DNA of 64,000 nt, from positions 1-64,000 of the forward strand of contig NZ_BBJH01000032.1 of the NCBI RefSeq assembly GCF_000739775.1, in the 5' to 3' direction. Positions 34,315 through 43,368 of this stretch are shown here, piece after piece. This DNA comes from Paraburkholderia heleia NBRC 101817 (GTDB lineage: Bacteria; Pseudomonadota; Gammaproteobacteria; Burkholderiales; Burkholderiaceae). A model generated the notes under the pieces. It was not told the DNA's origin and did not search any database. It saw nothing but the letters and a program-made list of their open reading frames with translations. Positions within the stretch are counted from its first letter, which is position 1, and every line of letters starts with the position of its first letter. Position numbers and translations under genes: made by a program.

Positions 34315-34869
34315 ATGGAATTCACGATGCTGTCTGTTTCCCTGCCGCCGCAGCCGGTTCCGCTGTGCGTGAGCGCGTTGGCGATCCTTGCGGCCAGCAC
34401 GGATATCGTTAGCCGCCGGATTCCGAACCTGCTGATCGTGGCCGGTCTTGTTTCGGCGCTCGTGGCGCAGGTCGCACTGCGCGGCGCCGTTCCAGGCAGC
34501 ACGATCTGGCTGGCAGGCGCGGCGACCGGGTTTGCGCTTCTGCTGCCGTTCTATTTGCTACGCGGCATGGCGGCCGGCGACGTCAAGTTGCTGACGATGC
34601 TGGGTGCGTGGCTCGGAGCGGCGGCGACCGTCGATATCGCAGTCAACACGTTCATCATCGGCGGGGTGTGGTCGTTAGGGGTTGCCCTGATGCGGGGGCA
34701 ACTGGGCCGCCTGACGGGAAACGTCGCAGCGTTGCTTGGGGGAGCGGGCCGCGCCGGGCGCATGGCAGGTGTATCGCCAGGTACGGTGCGTGAATCGGTC
34801 GGATCGATTCCGTATGGTGTCGCGATCGCCGGGGGGACCGTTGCGGCGCTGTTCACGATGGTGAACTGA
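34315..34869 (+). CDS. cpaA: Flp prepilin peptidase (A24 family)
   Basis: Inner-membrane aspartic protease of 184 residues (CpaA/TadV). It cleaves Flp leaders after the glycine. The two catalytic Asp regions are visible: ASTDIVSRRIPN near residues 27-38 and GMAAGDVKLL near 82-91, the latter being the family GxxxGDVK motif. About five to six membrane segments. The frame opens at 34276, but ATG 34315 (GGGAG upstream) starts the conserved part. Placed directly after the pilin genes, as in many Tad loci. Confidence 0.9.
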   Translation: MEFTMLSVSLPPQPVPLCVSALAILAASTDIVSRRIPNLLIVAGLVSALVAQVALRGAVPGSTIWLAGAATGFALLLPFYLLRGMAAGDVKLLTMLGAWLGAAATVDIAVNTFIIGGVWSLGVALMRGQLGRLTGNVAALLGGAGRAGRMAGVSPGTVRESVGSIPYGVAIAGGTVAALFTMVN

Positions 34870-34952
34870 AGTGCTGCCCGGTGTCCGCGGGACGAGGGCC
34901 GAATTTTCGGTTCGTCGATAACTAATGTTATGGAATGCTTACGGGGGATGTC

Positions 34953-35789
34953 ATGAAAAACAGCCGCGCGTTTGTCATGCTCGCGATCGCTCTGCTGGCC
35001 GGTCTGGCCGCAGTGGTGTTCGCTTCCAAATGGTTGCTTCAAACGTCGTCGGGGGCCACGGTACCCGTTGCCGTCGCATCGGACGACATCAATCTCGGTC
35101 AGCCGATCAATGAAACGATGATCAGAACGGTCAGCTGGCCAAAGGACAGCCTCCCGCCAGGCACATTCGCAGTACCGAAAGATCTCGACGGACGGGTGGT
35201 GCGCGCAAGCCTCACGCGTGGCGAGCCGGTGCTCGAGTCGAAGCTGGCGCCCGTGGGCACCAAAGGTGGACTATCCGCCGTGATCGGTGAAGGGCATCGC
35301 GCAATCACGGTCCGCGTGAACGATGTGGTGGGCGTCGCGGGCTTCGCGTTGCCGGGCAACTACGTCGACGTGATCGTCAATACGCAGGAGCCCGAAAAGA
35401 AAGCCGATACCCAGCAGCAGAGCATCTCGAAGATCGTGCTCGAAAAAATTCTGGTGCTGGCCGTCGCGCAGCAGGTCAATCGCGACGATACCGCGCCCAA
35501 GGTCGTGAACGCCGTGACGCTCGAAGTGACGCCCGAGCAGGCGGAGAAGCTCGATCTGGCGCGCAGCGTGGGCACGCTCTCACTCGTGCTGCGCAACCAG
35601 GTGGACGACAACAAACTCATGACGGACGGCGCGACCAAGCAGACTCTGCTGGGTGGCCCGCTGCCGCCACCCGTGCCGCTGCCGGAACCGGCGCACCCGG
35701 TGCGTGTGAAGTACGCCGAGCGTGCGCCGGCAAAGCGCAACTGTATCGGTGTGCTGTCGGGTGTGACCGGCAGTCAGGAGTGTTTCTGA
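34953..35789 (+). CDS. cpaB: Flp pilus assembly protein CpaB/RcpC
   Basis: Periplasmic protein of 278 residues with an N-terminal membrane anchor or signal (residues 7-25), then a SAF-type domain (VPVAVASDDINLGQPI) and the RcpC/CpaB central domain (ITVRVNDVVGVAGFALPGNYVDV). It is thought to support the outer-membrane secretin, perhaps by contact with peptidoglycan. ATG 34953 has GGGGGA six bases upstream. The C-terminus is proline-rich, then ends with two cysteines (NCIGVL and QECF) that may form a disulfide. Confidence 0.9.
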   Translation: MKNSRAFVMLAIALLAGLAAVVFASKWLLQTSSGATVPVAVASDDINLGQPINETMIRTVSWPKDSLPPGTFAVPKDLDGRVVRASLTRGEPVLESKLAPVGTKGGLSAVIGEGHRAITVRVNDVVGVAGFALPGNYVDVIVNTQEPEKKADTQQQSISKIVLEKILVLAVAQQVNRDDTAPKVVNAVTLEVTPEQAEKLDLARSVGTLSLVLRNQVDDNKLMTDGATKQTLLGGPLPPPVPLPEPAHPVRVKYAERAPAKRNCIGVLSGVTGSQECF

Positions 35790-35894
35790 AACAAGGCAGA
35801 ACGGCTGCCTGAGCCCGGCGATGACCATCCGGGCAGAAGGCGAGTGAGCGGTATAGCCGCCATTAAAACGCAGGTAAGTACGGGGTATAACGAT

Positions 35895-37781
35895 ATGGAT
35901 ACCAAAGTAAACGTGGGGTCCACGGGGGCCCGCAACGGCGTTCGTCCGTGGCGTGTCGCAACGCTTGCCTGGGTTTGCGCCGGGTTGATGACTTCGACTC
36001 CGGGCTGGGCACAGCAATCAAACGCGAACGCAGCGCAGGGGAAGCCGGCCGCAAGCGCTGCGGTTCCCATGGGCAAGGGCCCCGTGCAGATGACCATCAG
36101 CATGGGACCGGCGCAAGGCAGCAGCGCGCCGCCCAAAGCCGTGGCGGGACCGCTGCGCGGACCGAACTGCGTGGGCGCCATTCGCAACGAGAGCAGCGTA
36201 GTCGTGCCGCTTGGCAAGTCGATGCTCGTGCCGATCGACGAACCGGTGCGCAACCGTACGCTCGGCAATCCCGAGGTCGCCCAGGCGACCATGGTTTCGC
36301 CGCAAACGCTCTACATCGTCGGCCAGGCGGTCGGGACGACCAACATGATCGTCCAGGGCAAGAGCGGCGCATGCCAGGTGATCGACGTGATCGTCAGCGC
36401 CGACGCCGGCGGCCTTCAGGCGGCGCTTGCGCAACTCATGCCGCAAGAGCGCGACATCCGCGTTTCGACGGCGGCCGACAACATCGTGCTCGCCGGCCAT
36501 GTGTCGAGCGCGCAGGCCGCCCAGCAGGCCGTGGAAATCGCCCAGGTGTTCGGCGTGAGCGGTCAGAGCAACAACGGCGCACACACGGGCGGCGTGATCA
36601 ACATGCTGAGCGTGGATTCGCCGCAGCAGGTCATGCTCGAAGTGAAGGTCGCCGAAGTCGACAAGACGCTGATCGACCAGCTCGGCTCAGCCGTTAATAT
36701 CCAGGGCGGCTTCGGATCCTGGACGGGGGCGCTGGTGAGCAATCTGCTCGCAGGCGTGTCAAGCGCATTCGGCTTCTCGAAGGCGAACAACAACCCGCTC
36801 AAGTTCGCCATCGACGCGCAGAAGACCGACAACCTCGTGAAGATCCTGGCGGAGCCGAACCTTGTCACCATCAGCGGTCAGGAAGCCACCTTCCTCGCTG
36901 GCGGCAAGATCTTCATCCCCGTGCCGCAAAGCGGCGGCGGCACGTCCGCCACGGCGATCACGCTGCAGCAGGAGGAATTCGGCGTGGGGCTCAAGTTCAC
37001 GCCCACGGTGCTCAACGGCGGGCGCATCAACCTGAAGGTGGCGCCGGAAGTCTCGGAACTGTCGCCCACGGGCGTTACGCTGAGCGCGTCGAACGTTAGC
37101 GGCGTCAGCATCCTGCCGCTCATTACGACGCGGCGTGCTTCCACCACGGTCCAGATGCATGATGGCGAGTCGTTCGCGATCGGCGGGCTCATCAGCAACA
37201 ACATTACCGGCTCGCTAAAGGCCGTGCCGGGCCTCGGTGAGATTCCGGTGCTGGGGGCGTTGCTCAGGAGCACCTCGTTCCAGCAGGATCGTTCGGAGCT
37301 GATCTTCATCGTCACGCCGCACCTCGTGAAGCCGGTGGCGGATGTCGCGCAACTCCAGATGCCTACTGACAGCTTCTCGCAGGTCCACGAAGCCGACGTG
37401 TATGCAACGGGCAACATGGAAGGCCGCGCCCATCGCAACGAGGGTCGTTTTGCGCCGCCCGCGCCCGCGCCCGCTGGCACGCAGGCCGTACCGGCTGAAC
37501 CCGCACCTGGCACAACGCCCGTCGCGCCAGCCGCGCCCGCCGTACCGGCCGCGCCGCAGACGCCGGCCGCGCTGCCCGCACCGCAGGTCTCTTCGCGACG
37601 CGAGGCGTCGCCGGCACCGAAAGGCCCGGCGCCCGCTGAAGCGCTCGCGCAGCCCGTACCCACGCAGCAGGTAGATGCGCAGGTCCTTGTGCCACCGCCA
37701 GGCGAGGACAGCGCGGCACGCGCGCAGCGAATCGAGCGCGAGGCAGCACGGATCGCGTCGAACGAAGTCACCGCTCATTGA
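35895..37781 (+). CDS. cpaC: Flp pilus secretin CpaC/RcpA
   Basis: Outer-membrane secretin of 628 residues. A signal peptide (RPWRVATLAWVCAG to GWA, about residues 18-40) leads into the N-terminal pilus-type domain (VPLGKSMLVPID, then a BON-like region), followed by the secretin core around residues 260-490, with VEVKVAEVDK-like and LAEPNLVTISGQEATFLAGG segments and the SFAIGGLI signature. The last 130 residues are an unusual Pro/Ala-rich low-complexity tail. The frame opens at 35844, but ATG 35895 is closer to the signal peptide; both are possible. It forms the pore through which Flp pili leave the cell. Confidence 0.92.
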   Translation: MDTKVNVGSTGARNGVRPWRVATLAWVCAGLMTSTPGWAQQSNANAAQGKPAASAAVPMGKGPVQMTISMGPAQGSSAPPKAVAGPLRGPNCVGAIRNESSVVVPLGKSMLVPIDEPVRNRTLGNPEVAQATMVSPQTLYIVGQAVGTTNMIVQGKSGACQVIDVIVSADAGGLQAALAQLMPQERDIRVSTAADNIVLAGHVSSAQAAQQAVEIAQVFGVSGQSNNGAHTGGVINMLSVDSPQQVMLEVKVAEVDKTLIDQLGSAVNIQGGFGSWTGALVSNLLAGVSSAFGFSKANNNPLKFAIDAQKTDNLVKILAEPNLVTISGQEATFLAGGKIFIPVPQSGGGTSATAITLQQEEFGVGLKFTPTVLNGGRINLKVAPEVSELSPTGVTLSASNVSGVSILPLITTRRASTTVQMHDGESFAIGGLISNNITGSLKAVPGLGEIPVLGALLRSTSFQQDRSELIFIVTPHLVKPVADVAQLQMPTDSFSQVHEADVYATGNMEGRAHRNEGRFAPPAPAPAGTQAVPAEPAPGTTPVAPAAPAVPAAPQTPAALPAPQVSSRREASPAPKGPAPAEALAQPVPTQQVDAQVLVPPPGEDSAARAQRIEREAARIASNEVTAH

Positions 37782-37802
37782 CCTGGCGATCAGGAGACCA
37801 AA

Positions 37803-38096
37803 ATGAAACTCGAAAACTTTGCATTCGTTCGCCGGTTCCTGCTGATCGCACCGCTCGTCGCGGCGCTCGGCGGCTGCATGACCAGCTCGCCGATCTGGGA
37901 GGCGCACTTCGGGCAAGCCGTGCGCCACTCGATGCAGGCGCAAATCATCGACCCGGACGCAGGCCGACACGCATCGCAGCCAGGCGTGGACGGCAAGTCG
38001 GCGGCATCGGCGATGGATAACTATGACAAGTCGTTCCAGCATCCGGTGACATCTGCGAACCCCTACACGATTGGTGTGAGCAGCGGTAGCCAATGA
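37803..38096 (+). CDS. Tad-locus small lipoprotein
   Basis: A 97-residue predicted lipoprotein with a signal sequence and lipobox (LGGC, Cys about 25). The segment FGQAVRHSMQAQIIDPDAG resembles the FGxxVR...Q...P stretch of small CpaD-like lipoproteins found after the secretin gene in Tad loci. A role as secretin pilotin or partner is inferred from position. It starts 21 bases after cpaC and precedes cpaE. Confidence 0.7.
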   Translation: MKLENFAFVRRFLLIAPLVAALGGCMTSSPIWEAHFGQAVRHSMQAQIIDPDAGRHASQPGVDGKSAASAMDNYDKSFQHPVTSANPYTIGVSSGSQ

Positions 38097-38160
38097 GCGG
38101 TGTCAAGCACACGCGCGCGCAACTGGCCGGAGAAGGAAACAACAGCGGGGACATACGATC

Positions 38161-39369
38161 ATGATCGACATACTCATTACCTCGACAGACGCAGAGCGGC
38201 TTGCGCAGATCATGCGCACGATTGCGGGATGCGGCCCGTACCGCACGACGCGTAGTGTCGGCACGCCGTTCGATCTCGTCGAGCGCGGCGACACGCTCGA
38301 CGCGTTCGATGTCCTGATCGTCGACGCGCGGGGTTTGCAGGAGGCCCAGTTGCCTTCCGTGAGCGAGCTGTGCCGTCGCTGCGAACGGCTCACATGCATT
38401 CTGCTGATTCCGGAGGCTTCGCCTGACGAACTCATCGCGGCAATGCGCGCGGGCTTTCGCGACGTCGTCACGGGGCCGCCGGACGGCCGCACGATCGGCG
38501 AAGCGCTGCAGCGTGCAATCGGTCAGCGTGCGCATGGGAGCACGCGCGCGTCGCGCATCGTGTCGTTCATGTCGTGCAAGGGCGGCGTGGGGACGAGCTT
38601 CATCGCGGCGAACGTCGCGCATATCGTCTCGCAGACGCAGGACCGGCGCGTGCTGCTGATCGACCTGAACCAGCTCTACGCTGACGCGGCGTTTCTCGTG
38701 ACGGCGGAGACGCCGCCCTCGACGCTTCCGCAGCTGTGCGCCGAAGTCGACCGCATGGACGTGGCGCTCTTCGAGGCGAGCGTGATGCATGCAGCGGAGA
38801 ACTTCGACATCCTCGCGGGCGCGGGCGATCCGATCAAGGCGGGCGAGATGCGTCAGGACAGGCTCGAATGGGTGCTCGGCGTCGCCGCGCCCCGTTACGA
38901 CTGTGTGATCCTCGATCTCGGCCAGACGATCAATCCGCTTTCCATGCTCGCGCTCGATCGCAGCGACGAGATCCACGTCGTCCTGCAGGCGAGCATGCCG
39001 CATCTTCAGGCGGGACGCCGCTTGCAGGAGATCCTGCACTCGCTCGGCTACGGGCCGGATCGCTTGCGCCTGCTCCTGAACCGCCAGACGCGTCACGGCG
39101 AGCGCGTGCGCGAGGCCGCCGACAGCGTGCTCGCCATGAAGCCGTTCCTCGTCATTCCCGACGACGCGCGCGCCGTTGCCGAAGCCGTCAATCAGGGGGT
39201 GCCGATTGCCGTGGCAGCGCCCGGCAGCGCGGTGACGCGTTGCCTGCGCACGCTGGCGTCGAGCGTCGCGCTACCCAACGCGACCGGTGCGGCCGCGCGG
39301 GGCAAGGGCGAGTCGCTGTTCGCGCGCATGCTCGGGCGCCAGGCGCCGGCCAAACTCGGATTGATGTAA
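38161..39369 (+). CDS. cpaE: Flp pilus assembly protein CpaE/TadZ
   Basis: MinD/ParA-like protein of 402 residues that places the Tad machine, usually at a cell pole. The first 125 residues look like an atypical receiver domain (DILITSTDAERL). The ATPase domain starts at about 135 with MSCKGGVGTSFIA, a Walker A variant with the signature Lys of the deviant motif but Ser at the end, as in other TadZ proteins. LLIDLNQLYAD is the A' motif. The ribosome site is weak. Located between the lipoprotein and the cpaF ATPase gene. Confidence 0.9.
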   Translation: MIDILITSTDAERLAQIMRTIAGCGPYRTTRSVGTPFDLVERGDTLDAFDVLIVDARGLQEAQLPSVSELCRRCERLTCILLIPEASPDELIAAMRAGFRDVVTGPPDGRTIGEALQRAIGQRAHGSTRASRIVSFMSCKGGVGTSFIAANVAHIVSQTQDRRVLLIDLNQLYADAAFLVTAETPPSTLPQLCAEVDRMDVALFEASVMHAAENFDILAGAGDPIKAGEMRQDRLEWVLGVAAPRYDCVILDLGQTINPLSMLALDRSDEIHVVLQASMPHLQAGRRLQEILHSLGYGPDRLRLLLNRQTRHGERVREAADSVLAMKPFLVIPDDARAVAEAVNQGVPIAVAAPGSAVTRCLRTLASSVALPNATGAAARGKGESLFARMLGRQAPAKLGLM

Positions 39370-39381
39370 AGGAGAAAAGTC

Positions 39382-40773
39382 ATGTCTCTTCGCGAGCAGA
39401 TCTTTGCGCAGCGCCTCGAACCGACGATCGTCGAGCGCACCGATACGGGCGGCGGCGCCGCCACGGCCCCGGCGACGCCGTCCCGGGTGAAGACCGAGGC
39501 GTACCAGAAGCTGAAATACGACACGCATCATGCCGTGCTCGAGCGGGTGGAACTCGAGCGTCTCTCACGCATGCCGCAGGAACAGATTCGCAGCGAGATC
39601 AACGCGCTCGTGGGCCGCATACTCGAAGAGCAGAAGGCGCTTGCGAACGACCTCGAACGCAAGCAGCTGGCCATCGACGTGTACGACGAGATGTTCGGCT
39701 TCGGTCCGCTCGAGCCGCTGCTGCGCGACCCCACCGTTTCGGACATTCTCGTGAACACGTGGTGCCAGACTTACGTGGAGCGCCGCGGCAAGCTCGAACT
39801 CACCGACGTCAACTTCTACGACGACGCCCATCTCATGAAGGTGATCGAAAAGATCGTCTCGCGGGTGGGGCGGCGCATCGATGAATCGAGTCCGATGGTG
39901 GACGCGCGTCTGCCCGATGGCTCGCGCGTGAACGCCATCATTCCGCCTTCGGCCGTGGACGGTCCGCTCGTGTCGATCCGGCGTTTTGCGGTCAAGCCGC
40001 TGCTGGTCGCCGACCTGATCGAGCTGCAAACGCTCACGCCGCCCATGGCTCAGGTGCTGGAGGGCCTCGCACGCGCCAAGGTCAACATTCTCGTTTCCGG
40101 CGGCACCGGCAGCGGCAAGACGACCATGCTCAATGTGCTCTCGGGCTTCATTCCGAACGATGAGCGCATCGTGACGATCGAGGACGCGGCCGAACTTCAG
40201 CTGCGCCAGGATCACGTGCTGCGGCTCGAAACGCGTCCGCCGAACATCGAAGGCAAAGGCGAGATCACTCAGCGCGCGCTCGTGCGCAACGCGCTGCGTA
40301 TGCGTCCCGACCGCATCATCCTCGGCGAGGTGCGCGGCGCGGAAGCGCTCGACATGCTCAACGCGATGAACACCGGCCACGAAGGCTCGCTCGCGACGAT
40401 CCACGCCAACACGCCGCGCGATGCGCTCACGCGCCTCGAGAACATGATCAGCCTGGGGGGCCTCGCCTTGCCGCCGCGCACGATGCGCCATCAGATCTCC
40501 TCCGCGATCTCGGTGGTCGTGCAGGCCGCGCGCCTGACCGATGGCCGCCGCAAGATCGTGAGTATTTCGGAGCTCACCGGCATGGAGGGCGACATCATCA
40601 ACATGCAGGAGATCTTTACGTTCAAGCGCACCGGCATGGACTCGAATGGCAACGTGCGCGGCCACTTCTGTGCGACTGGCGTGCGGCCGAAATTCTGCGA
40701 GCGCTTCGCGGCGTTTGGCGTGAACCTGCCCGAGCAGATTTTCGATCCGGGCCGCCGTTACGACACGGTCTGA
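39382..40773 (+). CDS. cpaF: Flp pilus secretion ATPase CpaF/TadA
   Basis: Type II/IV secretion superfamily ATPase of 463 residues that powers assembly and retraction of Flp pili. The Walker A is GGTGSGKTT near residues 240-248, followed by the Asp box ([11 protein letters not shown]), the Walker B region ([14 protein letters not shown]) and the His box ([13 protein letters not shown]). The N-terminal domain (about 1-110) is polar and CpaF-specific. ATG 39382 has GGAG eight bases upstream. It is 12 bases after cpaE. Confidence 0.96.
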   Translation: MSLREQIFAQRLEPTIVERTDTGGGAATAPATPSRVKTEAYQKLKYDTHHAVLERVELERLSRMPQEQIRSEINALVGRILEEQKALANDLERKQLAIDVYDEMFGFGPLEPLLRDPTVSDILVNTWCQTYVERRGKLELTDVNFYDDAHLMKVIEKIVSRVGRRIDESSPMVDARLPDGSRVNAIIPPSAVDGPLVSIRRFAVKPLLVADLIELQTLTPPMAQVLEGLARAKVNILVSGGTGSGKTTMLNVLSGFIPNDERIVTIEDAAELQLRQDHVLRLETRPPNIEGKGEITQRALVRNALRMRPDRIILGEVRGAEALDMLNAMNTGHEGSLATIHANTPRDALTRLENMISLGGLALPPRTMRHQISSAISVVVQAARLTDGRRKIVSISELTGMEGDIINMQEIFTFKRTGMDSNGNVRGHFCATGVRPKFCERFAAFGVNLPEQIFDPGRRYDTV

Positions 40774-40804
40774 CATTTACGACGTTCATCCGGGGGAGCG
40801 TGGC

Positions 40805-41782
40805 ATGAGTACAACCTTCATTCTGGCGATTCTGCTGCTCTTCGTAGCGGTAGTGCTTGCCAGCCAGGGCGCGTGGGAATGGTGGAACAGCCGGCATGGC
40901 GCCGTTGCGCGCCGCCTCGAATCGCGCATCGAGGCCGTGGCGACGGGCGGCGTGGGGCGCAAGGAGGCGATGTCCATCCTCAAGGCGCGCAAGCTCGATG
41001 GCTCGACGTTTGGCCAGCGCATGCTGCTGCTCATTCCCGGCATTCGCTCGTTCGAGGCGTGGGTGCAGCAGTCTGGCATCAGCTGGACGGCCTCACGCGT
41101 CATCGCGATGTGCGCGCTCATGCCGGTCGTCGTAATCGTCGCGGGGATGTTCATTCATGTGCCGCTCGCCATGCTGGCATCCGCTGCCGCGTCGTCCACG
41201 CTGATGCCGTTGACGTACGTGCGCTACAGGCGCACGAAGCGGATGCGGCGCTTCCAGAAGCAGTTGCCCGACGCCTGCGACATGCTTGCGCGCGCGTTGC
41301 GCTCGGGCCATGCGTTCTCCGGCGCGATCGACCTGGTCGGCACCGAGTTCGCCGACCCGATGGGCGCCGAGTTCCGCACCACGTTCGACGAGATCAACTA
41401 TGGCGTGTCGCTCAACGAGGCGTTGACGGCGCTGGCGCAGCGCGTGCCGGTGGGGGATCTGCGCTATCTCGTCATCGCCGTGCTGATCCAGCGCGAGACG
41501 GGCGGCAACCTGGCCGAGTTGCTCGACGGCATTGCGGGCCTCGTGCGCGAGCGCTTCAAACTGTTCGACAAGGTGCGTGTGCTCGCCGCGGAGGGGGTTC
41601 TCTCGGCGCGGGTGCTGGGTCTGCTGCCGGTGGTCACGGGTGGGGCCATCTCCCTCGTGAATCCGGACTTTCTCGAAGTGCTGTGGCGCGACCCGGCAGG
41701 CGTGATGATGCTTCAAGCCGGTAGCGCGCTACTGGCGGCCGGGATGTTCTGGGGGCGGCGCATCGTGCGGATTCGTGTCTGA
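40805..41782 (+). CDS. tadB: Flp pilus inner-membrane protein TadB
   Basis: GspF/TadC-type platform protein of 325 residues. Membrane segments lie at the N-terminus, near residues 100-135 and at the C-terminus, around a cytosolic T2SSF domain (LPDACDMLARALRSGHAFSGAIDLV, then RETGGNLAELLDGIAGLVRERF). With TadC it forms the inner-membrane platform turned by CpaF. ATG 40805 has GGGGGAG eight bases upstream. Confidence 0.93.
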   Translation: MSTTFILAILLLFVAVVLASQGAWEWWNSRHGAVARRLESRIEAVATGGVGRKEAMSILKARKLDGSTFGQRMLLLIPGIRSFEAWVQQSGISWTASRVIAMCALMPVVVIVAGMFIHVPLAMLASAAASSTLMPLTYVRYRRTKRMRRFQKQLPDACDMLARALRSGHAFSGAIDLVGTEFADPMGAEFRTTFDEINYGVSLNEALTALAQRVPVGDLRYLVIAVLIQRETGGNLAELLDGIAGLVRERFKLFDKVRVLAAEGVLSARVLGLLPVVTGGAISLVNPDFLEVLWRDPAGVMMLQAGSALLAAGMFWGRRIVRIRV

Positions 41783-41827
41783 CGACGCCATGTCTCGCAC
41801 CATCGACAAAATTCCAAAGGGGGAGCC

Positions 41828-42796
41828 ATGTTAGCGCTCGATTCGACACGGTTGTTGTTGCTGGTTTGTCTCTTTGCCTGCGTATTCGGCCTGTCGTTGG
41901 CCGGCATGTATGTCCTTGCACCCAGGACCATGCGCCGGCGCATCGAACAAGTGGGCGGCGGTCGCGGCGCGCCTGTTCCCGGTGCGCAGCCGGATGCCAC
42001 CAGCGAGGCCTGGTATGAAAAGCTCGTGCAGATTTCCGAGCCGCTTTCCCGGCTCTCGACGCCTAAGGAAGGCTGGGAGGTCTCGGCGCTGCGCGTACGG
42101 CTGATGAATGCGGGCTGGCGCTCGCCGGGTGCCGTGGCGATTTTCTTCGGCACTCGCACGGTGCTGGCGCTGTTGCTGCCTACGCTTGCGGCCATGTGGT
42201 TGATTAGCGGCGGCGGAGCGGCGAGTTCGGTTACGCGTTTCGCGGTGGTTCTCGTGTCGCTTGTGGTGTTTGGCTACTACCTGCCGGGTCTGGTGCTCGC
42301 GCGCTTCGTCGCGCAGCGCAAGCGGGCGATTTTCGAGGACTTCCCCGACGCCATCGATCTGCTGACGGTCTGCGTCGAGGCGGGCCTCGGTCTCGATGCG
42401 GCGCTAATGCGCGTGGCGGAGGAAATCAGGTTGCGCAGCGCGGTCGTCGCCGACGAACTGGATCTCACGCTCCTCGAAATGCGCTCGGGTTACTCGAAGG
42501 AAAAAGCGTTGCGCAACCTCGCCATGCGCACGGGTGTTGAAGATGTCGACTCCTTCAGCACGATGCTCATCCAGGCGGAGCGTTTCGGCACGAGCATCGG
42601 CGATTCGCTGCGCGTGCTCTCGGATACGCTGCGCACGCGCCGGCGCATGCTTGCAGAAGAAAAGGCCGCGAAAATCGCGCTCAAGCTGCTGTTTCCGCTG
42701 ATGTTCTGCATTTTTCCGGCGCTGATGGTGGTGCTGATGGGGCCGGCGATGCTGCATATCTATCGGACGATGCTGCCGACCATGAACGGCGGCTAG
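41828..42796 (+). CDS. tadC: Flp pilus inner-membrane protein TadC
   Basis: Second T2SSF-type platform protein, 322 residues, paralogous to TadB. The conserved domain includes FPDAIDLLTVCVEAGLGLDAAL and FSTMLIQAERFGTSIGDSLR. Membrane segments lie at the N-terminus, at about residues 105-160 and at the C-terminus. ATG 41828 has GGGGGAG five bases upstream. It partners TadB beneath the secretin. Confidence 0.93.
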   Translation: MLALDSTRLLLLVCLFACVFGLSLAGMYVLAPRTMRRRIEQVGGGRGAPVPGAQPDATSEAWYEKLVQISEPLSRLSTPKEGWEVSALRVRLMNAGWRSPGAVAIFFGTRTVLALLLPTLAAMWLISGGGAASSVTRFAVVLVSLVVFGYYLPGLVLARFVAQRKRAIFEDFPDAIDLLTVCVEAGLGLDAALMRVAEEIRLRSAVVADELDLTLLEMRSGYSKEKALRNLAMRTGVEDVDSFSTMLIQAERFGTSIGDSLRVLSDTLRTRRRMLAEEKAAKIALKLLFPLMFCIFPALMVVLMGPAMLHIYRTMLPTMNGG

Positions 42797-42861
42797 CGGG
42801 CGGCCGGAGCATTTGGCAGAAACAGACCAGGCCCTGTACGGGTGATTCAATCGGGGGAGTT

Positions 42862-43356
42862 ATGAAAACAGCAAAGACCGGCGCGGCGGCGCTTCCGTTA
42901 CGCGCGGGACGGGGAAAAGGGCGCGCAGGGAGCCCGTGGCGTGGACGCAGCCGGCACGCGCAGCGCGGCGTGGCTGCGGTGGAGTTTGCCCTCGTGCTGC
43001 CGGTGCTGCTGATCTTGCTGTTCGGCATCATCGAAATGGGCTTGTTCCTTTACGACAAGGCCGTGATCACCAATGCCGCCCGGGAAGGCGCCCGCGCCGG
43101 AGTCGTGCTGAAGAGCCCGAAGCCCACCGCAAGCGACGTTCAGACGGTCGTGACGAACTACACGTCGAGCTATCTGCTGACGTTCGGTCAGCAGAATACG
43201 CCGGTGGTCGTCACGACCGGCGCCGGCGGCAATTTCGGTCAACCGCTTTCCGTGACCGTCTCCTATCAGTACAACGGTTTGGCTCTGGGACGGATGGTGG
43301 CGCCCATCACGGGTGCAATTACGCTGTCCGCCACAACCGTCATGAACAACGAATAA
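42862..43356 (+). CDS. tadE: TadE-like pseudopilin
   Basis: Membrane-anchored protein of 164 residues with the TadE-like domain: QRGVAAVEFALVLPVLLILLFGIIEMGLF, in which Gly and the downstream Glu match a pseudopilin cleavage and helix. The N-terminal 35 residues are basic. Periplasmic remainder of about 100 residues. TadE and TadF are minor pilins processed by the same peptidase. Only one such gene is present before tadG, so it may stand for both. ATG 42862 has GGGGGAG four bases upstream. Confidence 0.85.
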   Translation: MKTAKTGAAALPLRAGRGKGRAGSPWRGRSRHAQRGVAAVEFALVLPVLLILLFGIIEMGLFLYDKAVITNAAREGARAGVVLKSPKPTASDVQTVVTNYTSSYLLTFGQQNTPVVVTTGAGGNFGQPLSVTVSYQYNGLALGRMVAPITGAITLSATTVMNNE

Positions 43357-43368
43357 AGGGGGGCAATC

